Below are positions 29,480 through 43,385 of a stretch of 64,000 nt of DNA, piece by piece (within the stretch, counting starts at the first letter, position 1; the number at the start of each line of letters is the position of its first letter). The DNA is from Gadus chalcogrammus. Lineage: Eukaryota; Chordata; Actinopteri; Gadiformes; Gadidae. The notes below the pieces were generated by a model, which saw only the letters and a list, made by a program, of their open reading frames with translations, had not been told where the DNA came from and ran no database searches. Both the position numbers and the translations under genes were made by a program. Location: positions 7,463,670 through 7,527,669 of the forward strand of contig NC_079420.1 of assembly GCF_026213295.1 (NCBI RefSeq), given 5' to 3'.

Positions 29480-30960
29480 ATGTCCCACAGCCCCAAGATG
29501 AAGGATGACCCCATGGAGTGTCCCCTGTGTATGGAGCCGCTGGAGATCGACGACGTCAACTTCTTCCCCTGCACCTGTGGCTACCAGATCTGCCGCTTCT
29601 GCTGGCACCGCATCCGCACCGACGAGAACGGCCTCTGTCCCGCCTGCAGAAAGGTAGGCTGATGACGCGTGCATACGTCTTACATTTACATGTCTTACAT
29701 TCACATTTACATTTAGGGGTTTTTGCTGACGCTTTTATCCAAAGCGACTTGCAGCCATTCAATCCCACATTCACACACCGACGCCGGTGACAAGCACGCA
29801 GGGCGACAGCCAGCTCGTCAGGCATCTTGCTCAGGGACACCTCGCCACTCTAGCTAGCTAGGAGGAGCCTGGGATCGAACTAGCAACCTTCAGGTTACAA
29901 GTCAACCCGCTCTAATAATAATAATAATACATTTTATTTATAACGCACTTTATATCAATTCAATGATCTCAAAGTGCCTAAACGCTGCTAAAGTGCTCTT
30001 CCTCCTGAGATACTGTTGCCCCTTTCGTCATAGAATACCACACAAACTCAAGTTCATTTTTTTGTAATGGTGGCTTCAGAGGAAATCAAACCCCTCCCTC
30101 TGCTGGTGTTTCCCATCCCATGCCCGACCAATTGATCAAGTCGGTTTTTATCACAGAGTCAATACAAATGGATTGAAGAGTCCTGCTGTAAATTGCCGTA
30201 TGGCCACTTTTGGAAATTGGATCATTTCATTGCACTATTGTCGACGGTGGTAATAATCTATTAGCCTGGGTAAGACGATCCTGAATCATTACATTGGTTC
30301 TTTGTTTCTCGTTAGTCATCTTTGCGAACAAGTCTCTTTCTATTGCGCTGCCCATGTGGTGAGCGGGCTGCCAGGTTTGTGGTGGTCGTACACTATGGGC
30401 TAGGAAGGAGTGGTGGTACGACTGTGTCGTCGAACCCGTTTTAACTCTGGCGGTCCTGCCGTGTTTTCAGCCGTACCCAGAGGACCCCGCCGTGTACAAG
30501 CCCCTCTCCCAGGAGGAGATCCAGAGGATCAAGAACGAGAAGAAGCAGAAGCAGAGCGAGAAGAAGCAGAAGGTGACCGAGAACCGCAAGCATCTGGCCA
30601 GCGTCCGAGTCGTCCAGAGAAACCTGGTGTTCGTGGTGGGCCTCTCCCAGCGCCTTGCCGACCCTGAGGTGAGCGCCACACCTGTCTTTTGAGCGACCAT
30701 CAATGTCAGTCATTCTAGTTCTACTCTGTTGAGGACATAGTGTATTGGGGGGGCTCTATGCTTTTTCCGGCGATGGATATCTTACCCGGCTAGATGGTGG
30801 AACGCTGTTGTGTTTCGATGACTATAACTCGATGTTACTTCCTATGTGTACAGGTTCTTAAAAGGCCCGAGTACTTTGGGAAGTTTGGTAAAATACACAA
30901 AGTGGTCATCAACAACAGCACATCTTATGCGGGTTCACAGGTGAGAGGTCGAATGATGAT

Positions 30961-31014
<54 letters not shown>

Positions 31015-32112
31015 GTTGGTGACAAAGGCTGAGTCTGTACTGGTTTTGCAGGGGCCTAGTGCCAGTGCCTACGTCACGTACATCCGGTCTGAAGATGCCT
31101 TAAGAGCAATACAATGTGTCAACAATGTGGTTGTGGACGGTAGAACGCTGAAGGTGAGCATTAGCATAACTCGCGTCTCTCTCGTAAAACTGTTAGCATT
31201 CCCTATTGAAGCTCTGGCAGTCATAACTGCATTGTTTAGTTGTATATACAAATGGAAACAATGAGGTCTTTGTCATGTCATCGTATTAACTTATTTGAAT
31301 GCGTTTCCCTCACAGGCCTCTTTAGGAACCACAAAATACTGTAGTTACTTCCTTAAAAGTATGCAGTGTCCCAAACCAGATTGTATGTATTTACATGAGT
31401 TGGGGGATGAGGCAGCCAGCTTTACTAAAGAAGAGATGCAGGTAATGCTCTTACGCATTTGGACTGTGTTGAATTGTCCAGATGTGTTGCCAAAGTGTCT
31501 CTGTGCTGCTTCAGACTGTATTTAAACAAGTCAGAGAAGCATTTTGTCGATTAACAAAATGGGATCTGTTGTATTGTTTTTAGGCGGGAAAGCACCAGGA
31601 ATATGAGCAGAAACTTCTTCAGGACCTCTATAAAATGAACCCTAGCTTTCTACAACCCCCCATATGTGCAACAGAGAAGTCCAAAAGTAAAGCAAATTCC
31701 ACTCAAAGGTGGGTGTCGTTTACCTATCTAACTATTTATACAAACTGTTAAGCCTATTTTGTTTTTCACTTTCATGCATTCGGTTTTTCATGAATTTCTC
31801 TTTACCTTCCAGCAGAACCAACAATGGCAATGGAAAGGATGGCTGGCCAACACTGTCGGGGCATAGCAAGCTAGCCAATGGGCTTTCAGAAGACCGCAAG
31901 TCCCCGCCCCTTTTAGACTATTTAGATCAGGAGGTTCTTGCGGCAGATGGGTTAGACACTACAGACGGGCCGGGCCACGGCAGCGCTATCTCTCCCTTCT
32001 CCTCCAACTGCGACAGTAACAGGTACAGATCATCACTGCGGTGAACGTTTTGGCATCTTTGTCGGATTATCGTCATCGTTATCGGGTTCTTCTTTTCTAA
32101 AGCATATTCGTC

Positions 32113-32143
<31 letters not shown>

Positions 32144-35100
32144 CTGTGTCTCTACAGTCCCAGTGAAAAGCCTCCAGAACCAATGAGTATAGTGAACGGA
32201 GAGACTTTACAACAGGTAGAAACGCATCAAAAAAAAAAATCAGATTACATGCACCATGCGCTGGTAAAACCCTGCAAGACACCGTGAACCCATCTCACAT
32301 CCCCATGAACAGCCCTCCTCCTATTCTACTGTATTTTATTTATTTTTTTAAGCACAGAAAAAACATCCTGTATGAGTATGTGACGAATAAAACCCCTTTT
32401 GACTCTTGAATCTCCTCCCACCGCCCCCTCCTCCCGTCCCAGATGGCGTGCAGCGACTCCCCGTCCCCCCCGCCGGGCCTGTCCAAGCCGGGCCTGGTGG
32501 TGCCCGTGAGCGTGGCGGACATGGCCGCCCGCTCGCCCTTCGAGGGCGCGGCCGCCGAGTCCCAGTCGCTCTTCTCCGACAACAGCAACTTCCGCCACCC
32601 CAACCCCCTCCCGGCCGGCCTGCCCCCCTTCCCCAGCTCCCCCCGCAGCAGCGCCGACTGGCCCATGACCCCCGAACCACAGAGCCTCTTCGCCTCAGGT
32701 GAGCCGGCCCGCTGACCGCGGGGCTTCTGTAGGCCGGCGTTGGGGCCCCCAGCTGTCGACTCTAGGTGTACCGCTCTTTGTCGCCGTGGGCTTTCGCGGA
32801 CCACCCTGTCTGCAAATATAAGTCCCCTTGTCCCCTTAAATATAGTTGAGAACACGTGTATGGGTTCAGCAAAAAGAAAGACTTCCCCGTTGGAAACGGT
32901 TGAAAGAAAGTAGGCAATGCTCCTTATCTTTGCCATCAATGGAAAACATAAAAAAATATATATATCATGAGCCATATTTGCAGAACAATATTTTCTTATA
33001 TATTTATTCCCAGTCATCCGTTATTTTTGCTATCATTGTAAGGTCTTTTCAAGAAAACGATCCCATGTTCCACCTGCCTGCAGTACCCTCGCTCACCACT
33101 GTTTGAGAAACACTGCTGCTGTGAGCTCTCAAGGATATTTGATATATCGTCATGTGTTTTTGTTAATCTTCAAAGTCGACCCAGTGACCTTGTCAAGACG
33201 AGGTGATCATGTTGTCGCAAAGTTTCCCCTGAGCGATCTGATTGGTCTTGATTTTTTTTTTATTGCTTGATTTACAACAATGTTTACCACTATCTTGTGA
33301 CCTATGAGTCACTTAATGCGTTGCGGCTGATGTCATGTTGTAAACATGAGGTGGGGCCTTCCTAGGTACAAACTACAGGTGCCTGCCTTTACCCTGCTGC
33401 GGTTTGCAAAAACAGCAAATGATGACGGTGACTTTCACAGCCATCAGCAGTTTGTTGACTTTTGCAGTAATAGACAGTTAATTTAAGTAGTTGTAGTCGG
33501 CAGTAGTTGACAAAGGCCTAGACGTAGGCCTAGCTTAACATGCACACGCTACCACACTATTTATTTATATATAGGATATGAAAGCGTGGGGAAAGAACGT
33601 TTTTGTTATGCGTGTATTTAGAGAAGTTTGACAGTGCTTTTTGTAGTTTGAAGCTTTGTATGAGTAAAGTTTGAGATGGGATGTTTTCAGTTTTCAATTC
33701 CCCTGCTGAATGTGAAATATATGAATGAGGATTTCACGAAATTACAAATTCGACAATGGTTCATGCGCATAACATGTCTTCTAGGAAGTCGATTTTTATT
33801 GCCCTCCAGTGAGGAAATGTGTTGCCACATTAGAACTTAATTAAGTTCATACAAACAGCCCAGTAGACATCAGGAGATCCAAGTTGAACACTTCCTGAAA
33901 GCATATCCCTGTACCTTTTTCAGTCCTGTGGTGCTTAGATCTGATATATTTAGCCACAGCCCTGATCAGGTGTCTAAAATCAACAACATGATGACGTCCG
34001 TTTACGTACTAAACACATGCACATCCATCTCCCTTAATGGTTGCATGGAACACAGGGCTGTTGCTGAGCTTGGTTAATACTAGGTGGACAAACGATTTCC
34101 CTACACTAAGCACTTGTCCTTTTGGGTAGAGATCCACGCTTTTACTCCGGCTTGGTCCGTTTATAAATAGCCGTGTGGAGGTGATGTAATAATACCTTCT
34201 CATGTTCATGTGGACCTGTATGGCTTTGTCTCCTCCTCCTCCTCCTCCTCCTCCTCCTCCTCCTCCTCCTCCTCCTCCTCCTCCTCTCAGATACGATACC
34301 CGTGTCCTCCTCCACGGACTGGCAGGCGGCCTTCGGCTTCGGCTCCTCCTCAAAGCAGCCGCAGGACGACGACCTGGGCTTCGACCCCTTCGACGTCACC
34401 CGCAAGGCCCTGGCCGACCTCATCGAGAAGGAGCTGTCTGTTCAGGACCAGGGCCACCTCTCCCCGGGGCCCCAGAGCCACGGCCTGCTGCCCCCACACC
34501 TCAACAACCACCACCACCACCACCACCACCACCACCACACCCCCCCCACCACCACCAACCCTCCGCCTCCGCCTCGGCCTCCCTCCACCACTTCCCCATG
34601 GGCCCGCCGCGCCTCTCCCAGCTCCACCACAGAACCATCTACAGCTCCTTCAGCTTCCCCGGGAGCCAGGGCAGCCCGGCCGGCCAGCCCCAGCCGTCCT
34701 CCAGGCACCCCTGGATGGCGTGCCTCCCCGCCGCGCGCAATAACCTCGCACACTTGAACCACTCGGCCAGCACTGCCTCACACAGTAACTTCCTCGACCT
34801 CAACCTGCCCCGTCAGCACAGCACGGGACTGGGAGGAATCCCCATCTCAGGTACTCTCCCCTTTCAGCCCCGCCTGTTCGACCTGCATCCGCAGACAAAT
34901 TAACTAGCGCTGTATCGGGTAATGTGCGCCCGTGTCGCGTCCGGGCGCAGGGAGTATTAGATTGCCAAACATGGGTTACCGCCTTGCCGGTAATGAAAGG
35001 GATACTTGCTTGTGTGTGCTGTTTTTTTGTTTTTGTTTTGACCTTGCCTCAGAGCTGCAGTTCCGCCCCCAGCCACCGGCAGTGGGTCTAGACAACCCGA

Positions 35101-36161
35101 TCGTGTCTTACTCGGTGTCTTGTCCCTCCCTCCCTCTGTCCTCAGAGAACAGCAGCTCTATAGACGGACTAAACGTCAAGGAGTGGCAGGACGGCCTGAG
35201 AGCACTCCTGCCCAACATCAACATCAACTTCGGGGGGCTGCCCAACTCCTCGTCCTCCTCGTCCTCCTCGTCCTCCTCCTCCTCCAACAGTGTTAACCAC
35301 ATCGGTGGGCCGGCAGGGCCCGCGGGCATCTCCCACAGCCTCAGCTGGGACGGCACGTCCAGCTGGATGGACCCTGCCATCATCAAAGGTGAGGGCCGCG
35401 CCCGCCGCTGCTCTGGGGGGTCCTCTGGGTGCAGGGCTGCTTGTTTTCAGTGAGGTCGAGATGCAATTTTAGAACAGGTGTCGAGTGCCTCGGGGATATC
35501 TGTGACGTATCCTGTGATTATGGTGATAATATATATATATCTTTTGTCACATGTTTACATTTATGTCTTAAATTTTAAGTTTTTCATTCAAACGCTTTTT
35601 TGAAGATGCAAGTAATGCAGAGAAAAGTATTGTAATACTAGCACGATTTGTAAATATTTTTGCTTCTTAATGACTCCACAACTCTTCCATGTCGTCGTCC
35701 CCCCCCCCCCTCCCCTCCCCCCCCCCCCCCCCCTCCCTCCCTCCCTCCCTCCAGGTATCCCCGCCTCGGCAGGGAACGGCTCCGACAGCCTCCCGGACGA
35801 CAACCCCCCGCACTGGCTCAAGTCCCTGCAGGCGCTCACGGAGATGGACGGGCCGCCCAGCTCGGCCTCCGCCCAGCCCCTCCGCAGCGGCCTTCTGGAC
35901 GGCCTCAACCACCACCACCACAACCCCCACCACCCCCACCCCCTCCAACAACACCCCCACCCCCCCCACCACCACCACCACCAGAACCACCTGCCCCTCC
36001 ACCACAGAGCTGCCGGCGGCTGGGCCCCCTACCTGCCCTCTGCCACGGCCAGCCCAGGCAGCCAGTTCCACTCCCCACCCCCGGGCTTCCAGACGGCCTT
36101 CAGACCCGCGGGCCAGCCCAACACAGAGCTGCTACAGAGTGCCGCTGTGGACCGCCACTGA
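29480..36161 (+). CDS. cnot4: CCR4-NOT transcription complex subunit 4 (E3 ubiquitin ligase), with apparent frameshift
   Basis: RING E3 ligase linked to the CCR4-NOT deadenylase, acting in mRNA and translation quality control. Coding exons: 29480-29653, 30471-30668, 30854-30940, 31052-31153, 31316-31441, 31584-31708, 31813-32022, 32158-32215, 32443-32698, 34291-34850, 35146-35388, 35755-36161. Order: C4C4 RING (CPLCMEPLEIDD...CTCGYQICRFCW...CPAC, residues 14-57), basic coiled coil (EEIQRIKNEKKQ), RRM (NLVFVVGL...AYVTYIRSEDALRAI), C3H1 finger (CSYFLKSMQCPKPDCMYLH), then a long disordered tail with DLGFDPFDVTRKALADLIEKELSVQDQ, SNFLDLNLP, ALLPNININFGG, DNPPHWLKSLQALTEMDG and FQTAFRP. Summed exons give 2546 nt, one short of a codon multiple. 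The frame changes inside 34500-34545 (CAC repeat plus C8). Upstream (DLIEKEL) and downstream (YSSFSFPG) motifs are both conserved, so one base is missing there, as an assembly error or a real lesion. Confidence 0.92.
29703..29914 (-). mobile_element. tRNA-derived SINE in the first coding intron of cnot4
   Basis: The minus strand has a Pol III B-box-like GGTTGCTAGTTCGATCCC (29888-29871) and ends in the widespread fish SINE tail GCTTTGGATAAAAGCGTC. It is followed on the plus strand by (AAT)n and an ACATTTTATTTATA repeat. Confidence 0.75.
30963..31011. repeat. (AC)n microsatellite after the exon 4 donor
   Basis: Pure AC starting 22 nt downstream of the cnot4 splice donor at 30941. The whole intron is only 111 nt. 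Confidence 0.95.
32117..32143. repeat. (TG)n at a cnot4 acceptor
   Basis: TG run ending about 14 nt before the CTCTACAG acceptor at 32157. Confidence 0.9.
34231..34287. repeat. (TCC)n microsatellite forming a polypyrimidine tract
   Basis: About 19 TCC units run directly into the CTCTCAG acceptor of cnot4 exon 11 (34291). Confidence 0.95.
35698..35754. repeat. C-rich tract at the cnot4 last-exon acceptor
   Basis: Poly-C with CCCT repeats leads into the CCAG acceptor at 35754. Length calls in such a tract are error-prone. Confidence 0.9.
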
Positions 36162-36254
36162 TCACAGACTACAGCAGATCCCCCCCCCCCCCCCCCCCAA
36201 ACCCATCCATATACGCCCCCCCCCCTAACCCCAGCCTCCCGCCCTCGTGACGCA

Positions 36255-36397
<143 letters not shown>

Positions 36398-38140
36398 TGC
36401 ACCGTAGTGCATATTACCGCAGTGATTGAACAGAAATAACAACATGCTCTTTACTTTAATTTCCTCATTCCTCCTTGTTTTGTTTGTCCAGCCGTGATGC
36501 CTGTCTGGGCTTCTTTGTTTGTTTTGGGGCGCGTGAGTTACTGATATGCTTGTGTCGGCTCCCGCCAGCTCTCTTTACACCCCCAGCTAGTGCTGGGGCG
36601 AGGGGGAGTGGGGGCGAGGTGGAAAACTACAGTTTAATATCGCTAACCGACGTGAAAGAGCACTAATAGAAGTTGTAGCAGAGAGAGAGTGAGCGAAAGA
36701 GAGAGAAAGAGGGCGTGCACCAACAGGCGGTGACGAGAGAGTGAACGTAAGAGTTGTCTGGTCAATGAAGAAGCTGAACTAGGCCGCGACAGGAGCTCTG
36801 TGAGAGTAACAAACGACTAAGCATGAACAAAGAGGAAGTTTTTCTGAAAGTTAAAAAAAAAAAAAGAGTCACGACGACGTGTGAGGAATGAAGCAAGCTG
36901 TGAAATCTTCTCTTGAAGCTTTGCCCCAAAGACCCTCGCACTGCCTACTGTAACGAGCGACTGTGAAACATTTCACTGCACCCCCCCCCCCCCCCCCAAA
37001 ACCACCGCCCCTTTGCAGACCAGATCGTTCTGTTCAGGGCCCGAGTGAGGGAGAGAAAGACAACTAGTTTGCACTTAGCCTTCTCTTAATTTTCAACATT
37101 TATTCTTTATTTTTTTAAATGTTCAAAGCAAAGTAGGGGAGGGTCCGGCGATGCTGCTGCTGAGCGCAGCTCACAAAGTGAACGGGGAGTCAAGGGCCAC
37201 AGGCTATGCACAGGCTCCCTGTGTGGCAGGGACCCCCACTGCCTTCCCCGGTCGGAGGGAAGAGACGTGTTATTGCTGAACCTCTGTATCAGAGGGTGGA
37301 GCGTTGCCCGGCGCTGGGCAGAGCCAGGGGCATCGGAGGAGGAGGAGAGCGTAGAGATAACGACTGACACCCCGAACACTAGGGCCGGACTAGAGCGCCG
37401 GCGGGGCCCACTGTGTGGGGCCCGCCGTACCGAGTCACCGGCCCTTACTACTAGGGACCGGTCACCAGAAGATACAGGAGGGAGGACTAGACGGATGAGA
37501 ATGTGACGGATGTACTAGAGACGATACTAAGGAGGATAGCAATAGAGTGAACATGTAAATCCCCCCTCCCTGCCTCCCATCGTCCCTTTCTTTTGTCCCA
37601 CCCACAAGTGCTTACACGAGGCCTTACAAAGAACAGATGAGAGAAATGTGCTCGTGGGACTGGAAGCTTTGTTTATATATCTATGTGTAAATAGATATAT
37701 GATGAGCTCCATGATTGTGAAAAAAAAATTGATATTATGCACTTATTGAGGTTGGAAAATGTGGAATAATGTGTGTAACTTTGGCAAATGTATGCGACCC
37801 AAAGCAAGGTGCTTTACGACATAAAGTACTGTAGTAGTATCCCAAGGAGCTCTCGGGCTTGGAGAAACTAACCTCCAACGGGGTATTATTTTACTTTCAA
37901 AGTCTTAACTGTTCACCATATTTTCTCTTGTCTCTCTCTCTCTCTTACCTGCTGCTCCCCCAGTCTGTTCCCTGTCCTGTCTCCCATCCAAACAGTATTC
38001 ACAAGATCCACAACCCCATCCAGGAGAGAACCAACAAACAGTCATGCTATGGGATTTAAGATAATGTTGAGGAAAAATCAATTTAAGGTATATGAAATTC
38101 AAGTGTCCACTGCAGGTCTGGTTAAAGAAAACAAACCTTA

Positions 38141-38146
38141 AATAAA
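38141..38146 (+). terminator. Candidate poly(A) signal of cnot4
   Basis: AATAAA about 2 kb after the stop. CNOT4 transcripts usually have long 3' UTRs, and 36395-38140 shows no other gene. Confidence 0.4.
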
Positions 38147-38306
38147 TGAGAAAAAAAGCATTTTGGTGTTGGAATTTTGTCTTAATCTCAATCGGTTGTC
38201 CATCCGTTTGTTGATAAATATATTTTACTAAGGACACATTGCATTCCATTACAACTGCCCCAGGTGGACCAACGAGTTTCAAACTTGCGTGTACTTCTGG
38301 CTTCGT

Positions 38307-38320
38307 CCCCTAGGTGGCGG
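38307..38320 (+). promoter_or_regulatory. CTCF-like motif
   Basis: CCCCTAGGTGGCGG matches 13 of 14 positions of CCASYAGRKGGCRS. It lies just past the presumed cnot4 end, at the border with the gene-poor interval. Confidence 0.4.
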
Positions 38321-40580
38321 AGGAATCAACATCACTAACGGTGATAAAACTCTGCAGTGCACCCTTGTAGTTCACGCAAGGTTACAGGGAACGCTTTCCC
38401 TGACACTCGTTTTTATTTATTATTAGGTTATCCCTGACGCCTATATCACATTTTTCACTCTGCCCCTGGGAACAAGATTGATGCACGCCATCAGCACCTT
38501 CAAAACACACAGCATGTCAATATAAAAACTAGTACAATTTGCATTTCCTCCCCCCAACCCCCACCCCCCCCCCCCAACCCCTCTTCACCACATTCCCTGG
38601 CTGTAAGTCAAAGTGATACAAGAGTATGCGGCGCATGCGGGACGGCAAACTTGCAGCACTGCGCCGTCCATGCCAATGCAGCATACCTGCAGCGGGGGGT
38701 GGGGGGGGGACGGGGGGACAACATAGTGTCCTTCAGACCCCCCCTGATGGACGTGAGGCGTGTCGGTCTCCAGACGCAGGCCCACTTTAGCATCCCTGAG
38801 CTTTATATCGGTGTCCTTTTTCGCAGAGTCGCTTCCCCCCCTTTTCCAGGATGAAGGAAACCGTGTCACTACTAGTGAACTTTGTGCAATGTGCCGTGAA
38901 GGAATATCTTAATCACACTAATGTCATCAGTATTCCTCACAGTAACCACTCAAAATCCGGTGTCTTAATCTGGAATCCAAGGTGTGATGATTATATGTCC
39001 AAATCCTTAATGTGGATCAAGTGTTCATAAATTATGTGGACTGGAAATCTCTTCATCCAATGTGACTGATTAAGTTAATTATTAATATTATTAATGCCAA
39101 AGTTACTTAAAAACCTCTCCATTATCTTTCAGAACCTTTTCAAGTAGGCCTGCTCAACCACAGAGTTGTTTGTGTTATACGTAATACCATCCAGCCCCAT
39201 GGAATTGAAGAAGCTATTTTTCATCTCCTCCTATGGACTAGTCGAACATAGCTTCTGGTACGTTCTCTTTGAGCGTGACCTTTCAACAAACCACAGAGGT
39301 GGGATGTGAGGGAGAGGAGGATGAAGAGGAGAAGGAGTAAAATATCCTGGATCTATGGTGTGTTTCCTGGGAGGGGGGAGGAGGAGGAGGAGGGAGACAG
39401 TGATGCTAGTGTTGCAGAGCGCTTGGAGCTGTTCAGATCTAGACCAAAAAGAAAACAGCATTGTTTTTTATTCCTTTCTCTGTTTCTCGGCTAATGAAGC
39501 TGCTTCAAACAATGGAGACCACCCTCTCTCTCTTTCCACTCTGGGAGATACAGCAGTATAGCCTGCATAAGCAATACTTTCCCTCCTGCAGGCCGTAGCC
39601 AGTCAAGAATCAAATTATCTTTACCATTGTAATCGGATCAGTAATCCACTAAACACATTATTATTTAAGGTTTTGTAAGTTCCCCATGGCAAAGAAAACC
39701 CACAGAAGTTGACTCCACCATCTCTTTATTACATTCCCATCAGTGTTTGCATACTCCCCTCAGTATAACATCTCCTCTCGCCCAGAGTCTTGCCCAACCT
39801 GACAGTGGGTATTTCAGAAGCAGCCATAGCAGAGCCATATAACGAACAAGAAAACCCTGCTCCTATACCGCTTGTTCGCCTCCTCTGCGTTTGGGTTTAG
39901 CGTACAGACTGACCCCCCCCCCCCCCCCCCCCCAGGGGTCCGTCAGAGAGGAGGATCTGGCCCCAGGGTGGAGGAGGACTGTGGGCTGGCGAGCGAGCTT
40001 CCATCTCCAGCTTTAGGCTCCATGTGGAGGCTGCTGAGGTGGCAGCAGGATCCAGCGGAGGTAGGCGAGGTGTTGGTGAATAATGCAGACGGGCAGCCAG
40101 CATGTTGACTTCTTCGCACAAGAGAGAGCAGAAAGCTTGACTTAAAAGAGCTTTCACACGCTACACACACGCACGCACACACGCACACACGCACACGCAC
40201 ACGCACACGCACGCACACACATATACACACACTCCCCCTCTCAGATTGTTCGTAGTATTTCAAATGTATCCGTCAATACATTTCGCATTTCTAATTGTTT
40301 TTAATTATTTTTTACACCGTGGGCGGACAAAAAACATGTGATACAACAATTATAATACAATGCTTTAATTGTAGAAATCAAGAGGAAAAAAAAGCATTGC
40401 TGGTGTATTTGTTAAGTGCTTGTGACAAACTGATGCTTAAAACGAATGATTAGTTTATTGATTGGCTTGCCTTGCTGAAACTGCATATTCATGCTCATTA
40501 CCATATCCTCTCTAGCCTTTTAGAGCGAGAGAGAGATGGAGAGGGACATAGAGATAGAGGAGAGAGAGACTGAGAGGGAC

Positions 40581-40584
<4 letters not shown>

Positions 40585-40613
<29 letters not shown>
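40585..40613. repeat. (GA)n tract
   Basis: Short GA run inside a longer GA-rich stretch (40530-40613). Confidence 0.9.
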
Positions 40614-40617
<4 letters not shown>

Positions 40618-41213
40618 TGAAGCAGGAGAGTATTGACAGTAATTAATTAAATTTAGTGGAAGCAGCATGGGTTACGCCCACGCAAGTCAAAAATGAAACA
40701 AGTAAGCAAGTTTTTAGTTGACGTGACTGTTGTCTTGTCGGGATAAGCATGCATGCAATTCCCGTTGTTAGTCGCTTCACTAAATGAGATACCTTCTAAA
40801 CACCACAATGGGAGAAATGGGACGAATCCCAAGATAGGATACAGGCATTTCAAATAGCCACACGTAAGACGACAGCTCAGCACAAGGCGTAATAAAGTGG
40901 CGTTTAGTTTTTTGCTGCATCATAGGGCTGCCTTCTCGCAGAGTTAAAGCGCAGTCTCTTTAAACTGCTGAAATCTCGTTTTCCTCGAGGACTGCAGCTA
41001 TCAGCGCGCGAGTAGAAAGGGCACAGTCGCTGCAGTGGCTGCTGCTCCTGCTGCCTGAGTGGGCTGTCCTTCCCACTGCCTCACAAAGGTAGCCTCCAAA
41101 TCTAACTCTGGGCTCTATTTCCTGGGTTTGGAGATAAACAAGACATAATGAGAAAAAAGAAACACAAGACAAACATTTCGGGGCCACAGGCAAGGATGGT
41201 CGTCTGGGAGGTG

Positions 41214-41216
<3 letters not shown>

Positions 41217-41311
<95 letters not shown>

Positions 41312-41318
41312 TTGTATG

Positions 41319-41382
<64 letters not shown>

Positions 41383-41402
41383 ATTGTGTGTGTCTGTCTG
41401 TC
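41217..41402. repeat. Compound (TG)n-(TCTG)n microsatellite
   Basis: About 90 bp of TG, then about 80 bp of TCTG/TGTC tetranucleotides. Confidence 0.97.
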
Positions 41403-42385
41403 TGTGTTTGTTAATTATCATCAGAAGTATAAAGTAATATAAACACCTACTACCGATGCAACTAAAGCAGTACTAGTAAAACGAAACCACAACATCATCA
41501 TATCACTATTCACCCGTGCACGGTCCATCCGACAGAAGCATTGTAATCAACACTTCCTGGGCCTGTCTACCTGCATGGGAATCCTGCTGGGACAGCTGCT
41601 GCACAAAGCACTGCCTCCATATGTCCATGCTCCTCGCTCGCCCCCCCTGTGCACAGAGCTGCATGCATTGCAGCAAAAACAATGGTACCTGCAGGTATTG
41701 TTACATAAGTATTTTTTGTCACACAATACGCCAAAGACACCAGACCCAGGTGTGTTTGAAACTCTTGTAAATATCGTGGTGAATACTAGTTTGTTATGCA
41801 GGGGTCCGATTCTCTTTTTAATTAAGTTACACAAGCATCTACAACCTTGTTCTGTTATTATTTTCACCCACAACATTGCGAAAGAAAGCTCTACTGTTTC
41901 ATTAATATCATTGACAGCAATATACAACTCTATCACACATGTCTTATATATAGGTATATAAGTATATATATATATATAATTTTATTTTTTTTAATATGCA
42001 TATATATATTATAATATGTGATGCTCCCACTTTACCTATTTTCTTTGATCAGCATCATTTTAGGGAGTAGACACTTTAAAATATGAAACTAATTAGGAGG
42101 CAGGGGAACATTTACGATGTGAAATTCCCTTTTGTGTGTCGGACAAGATACAAACACTGCTCACACGTCCCTAATGTGAGCAGATGGCTCTGTTAGTTAT
42201 GATGACTATCCACCTGAATCATCAATATTCTGCTCTAAAGTCTGCTAGAACGATGCTATGCCCTCATGCACACATGTCAAGGGCCCAAGCTACAACAAGA
42301 GGTCAACTTTGCATGTCACAAGACACAGATCCATATCCAGATCCATTACTTCTGAACATACGAGCGCGAGAGAGACAGAGATCAC

Positions 42386-42486
<101 letters not shown>

Positions 42487-43083
42487 TTAGAGCGACAGAG
42501 AGAGTGGAAAAACCAAATCAATTGAGTGGCTAGCTAGGGGAAGAGACCCTGGCTAGCTGTGTGGTGGGCCAGAGAACCCCGCAGCTAGGACTGCTTGGGA
42601 GACTGAGTGATGGAGGGGGGAGATGATGCTATCGAAGGCGGGTTTTGGTCCAGTGACTGGATCCATAACATTTAAAGGCTTATCGCCTTTACCACAAGTG
42701 AGTTATCCATGATCCAACATGCTACAGTCCCGAGAGCTCCAACCCATTAGCCGTATCTCAGCCGCGCTCCATTACCCATATCTCGGTCCTACACAACGGC
42801 CACCGGCACTGCAGGCGCCCCGTCGTCCGGGCATGATGGCTATGACTATGTGAGATGTTGCGTGTGCCTCTCCCGCGTGGCCAGCCTCCAACCGTCTCGA
42901 GTGCTGTGCGGTGATGTAACCGAAGAGGGAAGGTCACTGAGCCGGGTGCGATGATGTCAAGTTTTGGATTCCCCCCCCCCCCCCGCCCCCCCAGACGCAG
43001 TGCGCTGATGGTGCACGCTGCACAGGATGAGCGAGAAAGAGGATATTTACAGTCGCAAGGAGATCGCAAGGACAGGCCAGGCC

Positions 43084-43385
43084 TAACCTGGATGGATGGG
43101 TGAAGGGGTGGATGGAGGGGGGAGGGACTGATGGAATGGAGGATTGACGAAGGGATGAGTAGAAGGGCGGGTGGATGGATGGGTGATGGACTGGTGGAAT
43201 GCCGGATTGATGAATGGATGAATGGATCGGTGGACGAAGGACTGATGGAATGCGGGACTGGTGAGAGGAGCGATAGGTGGATGGGTTGTTGAATGGATGA
43301 ATGGTGGATGGATGGATGAAGGACTGCTTGAATGCAGGGTTGATGAATGAGTGGGTAGACGGATGGGGAGTTGGTTGATTGGGTG
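43084..43385. repeat. GGATGGATGAA-type minisatellite
   Basis: About 300 bp of imperfect GATGGATGGATGAATGG units. The long frames crossing it are repeat artefacts. Confidence 0.9.

Noticed and set aside
34202..34290. Polyproline/serine frame reading into cnot4 exon 11
   Set aside because: It translates the intronic (TCC)n tract before the splice acceptor.
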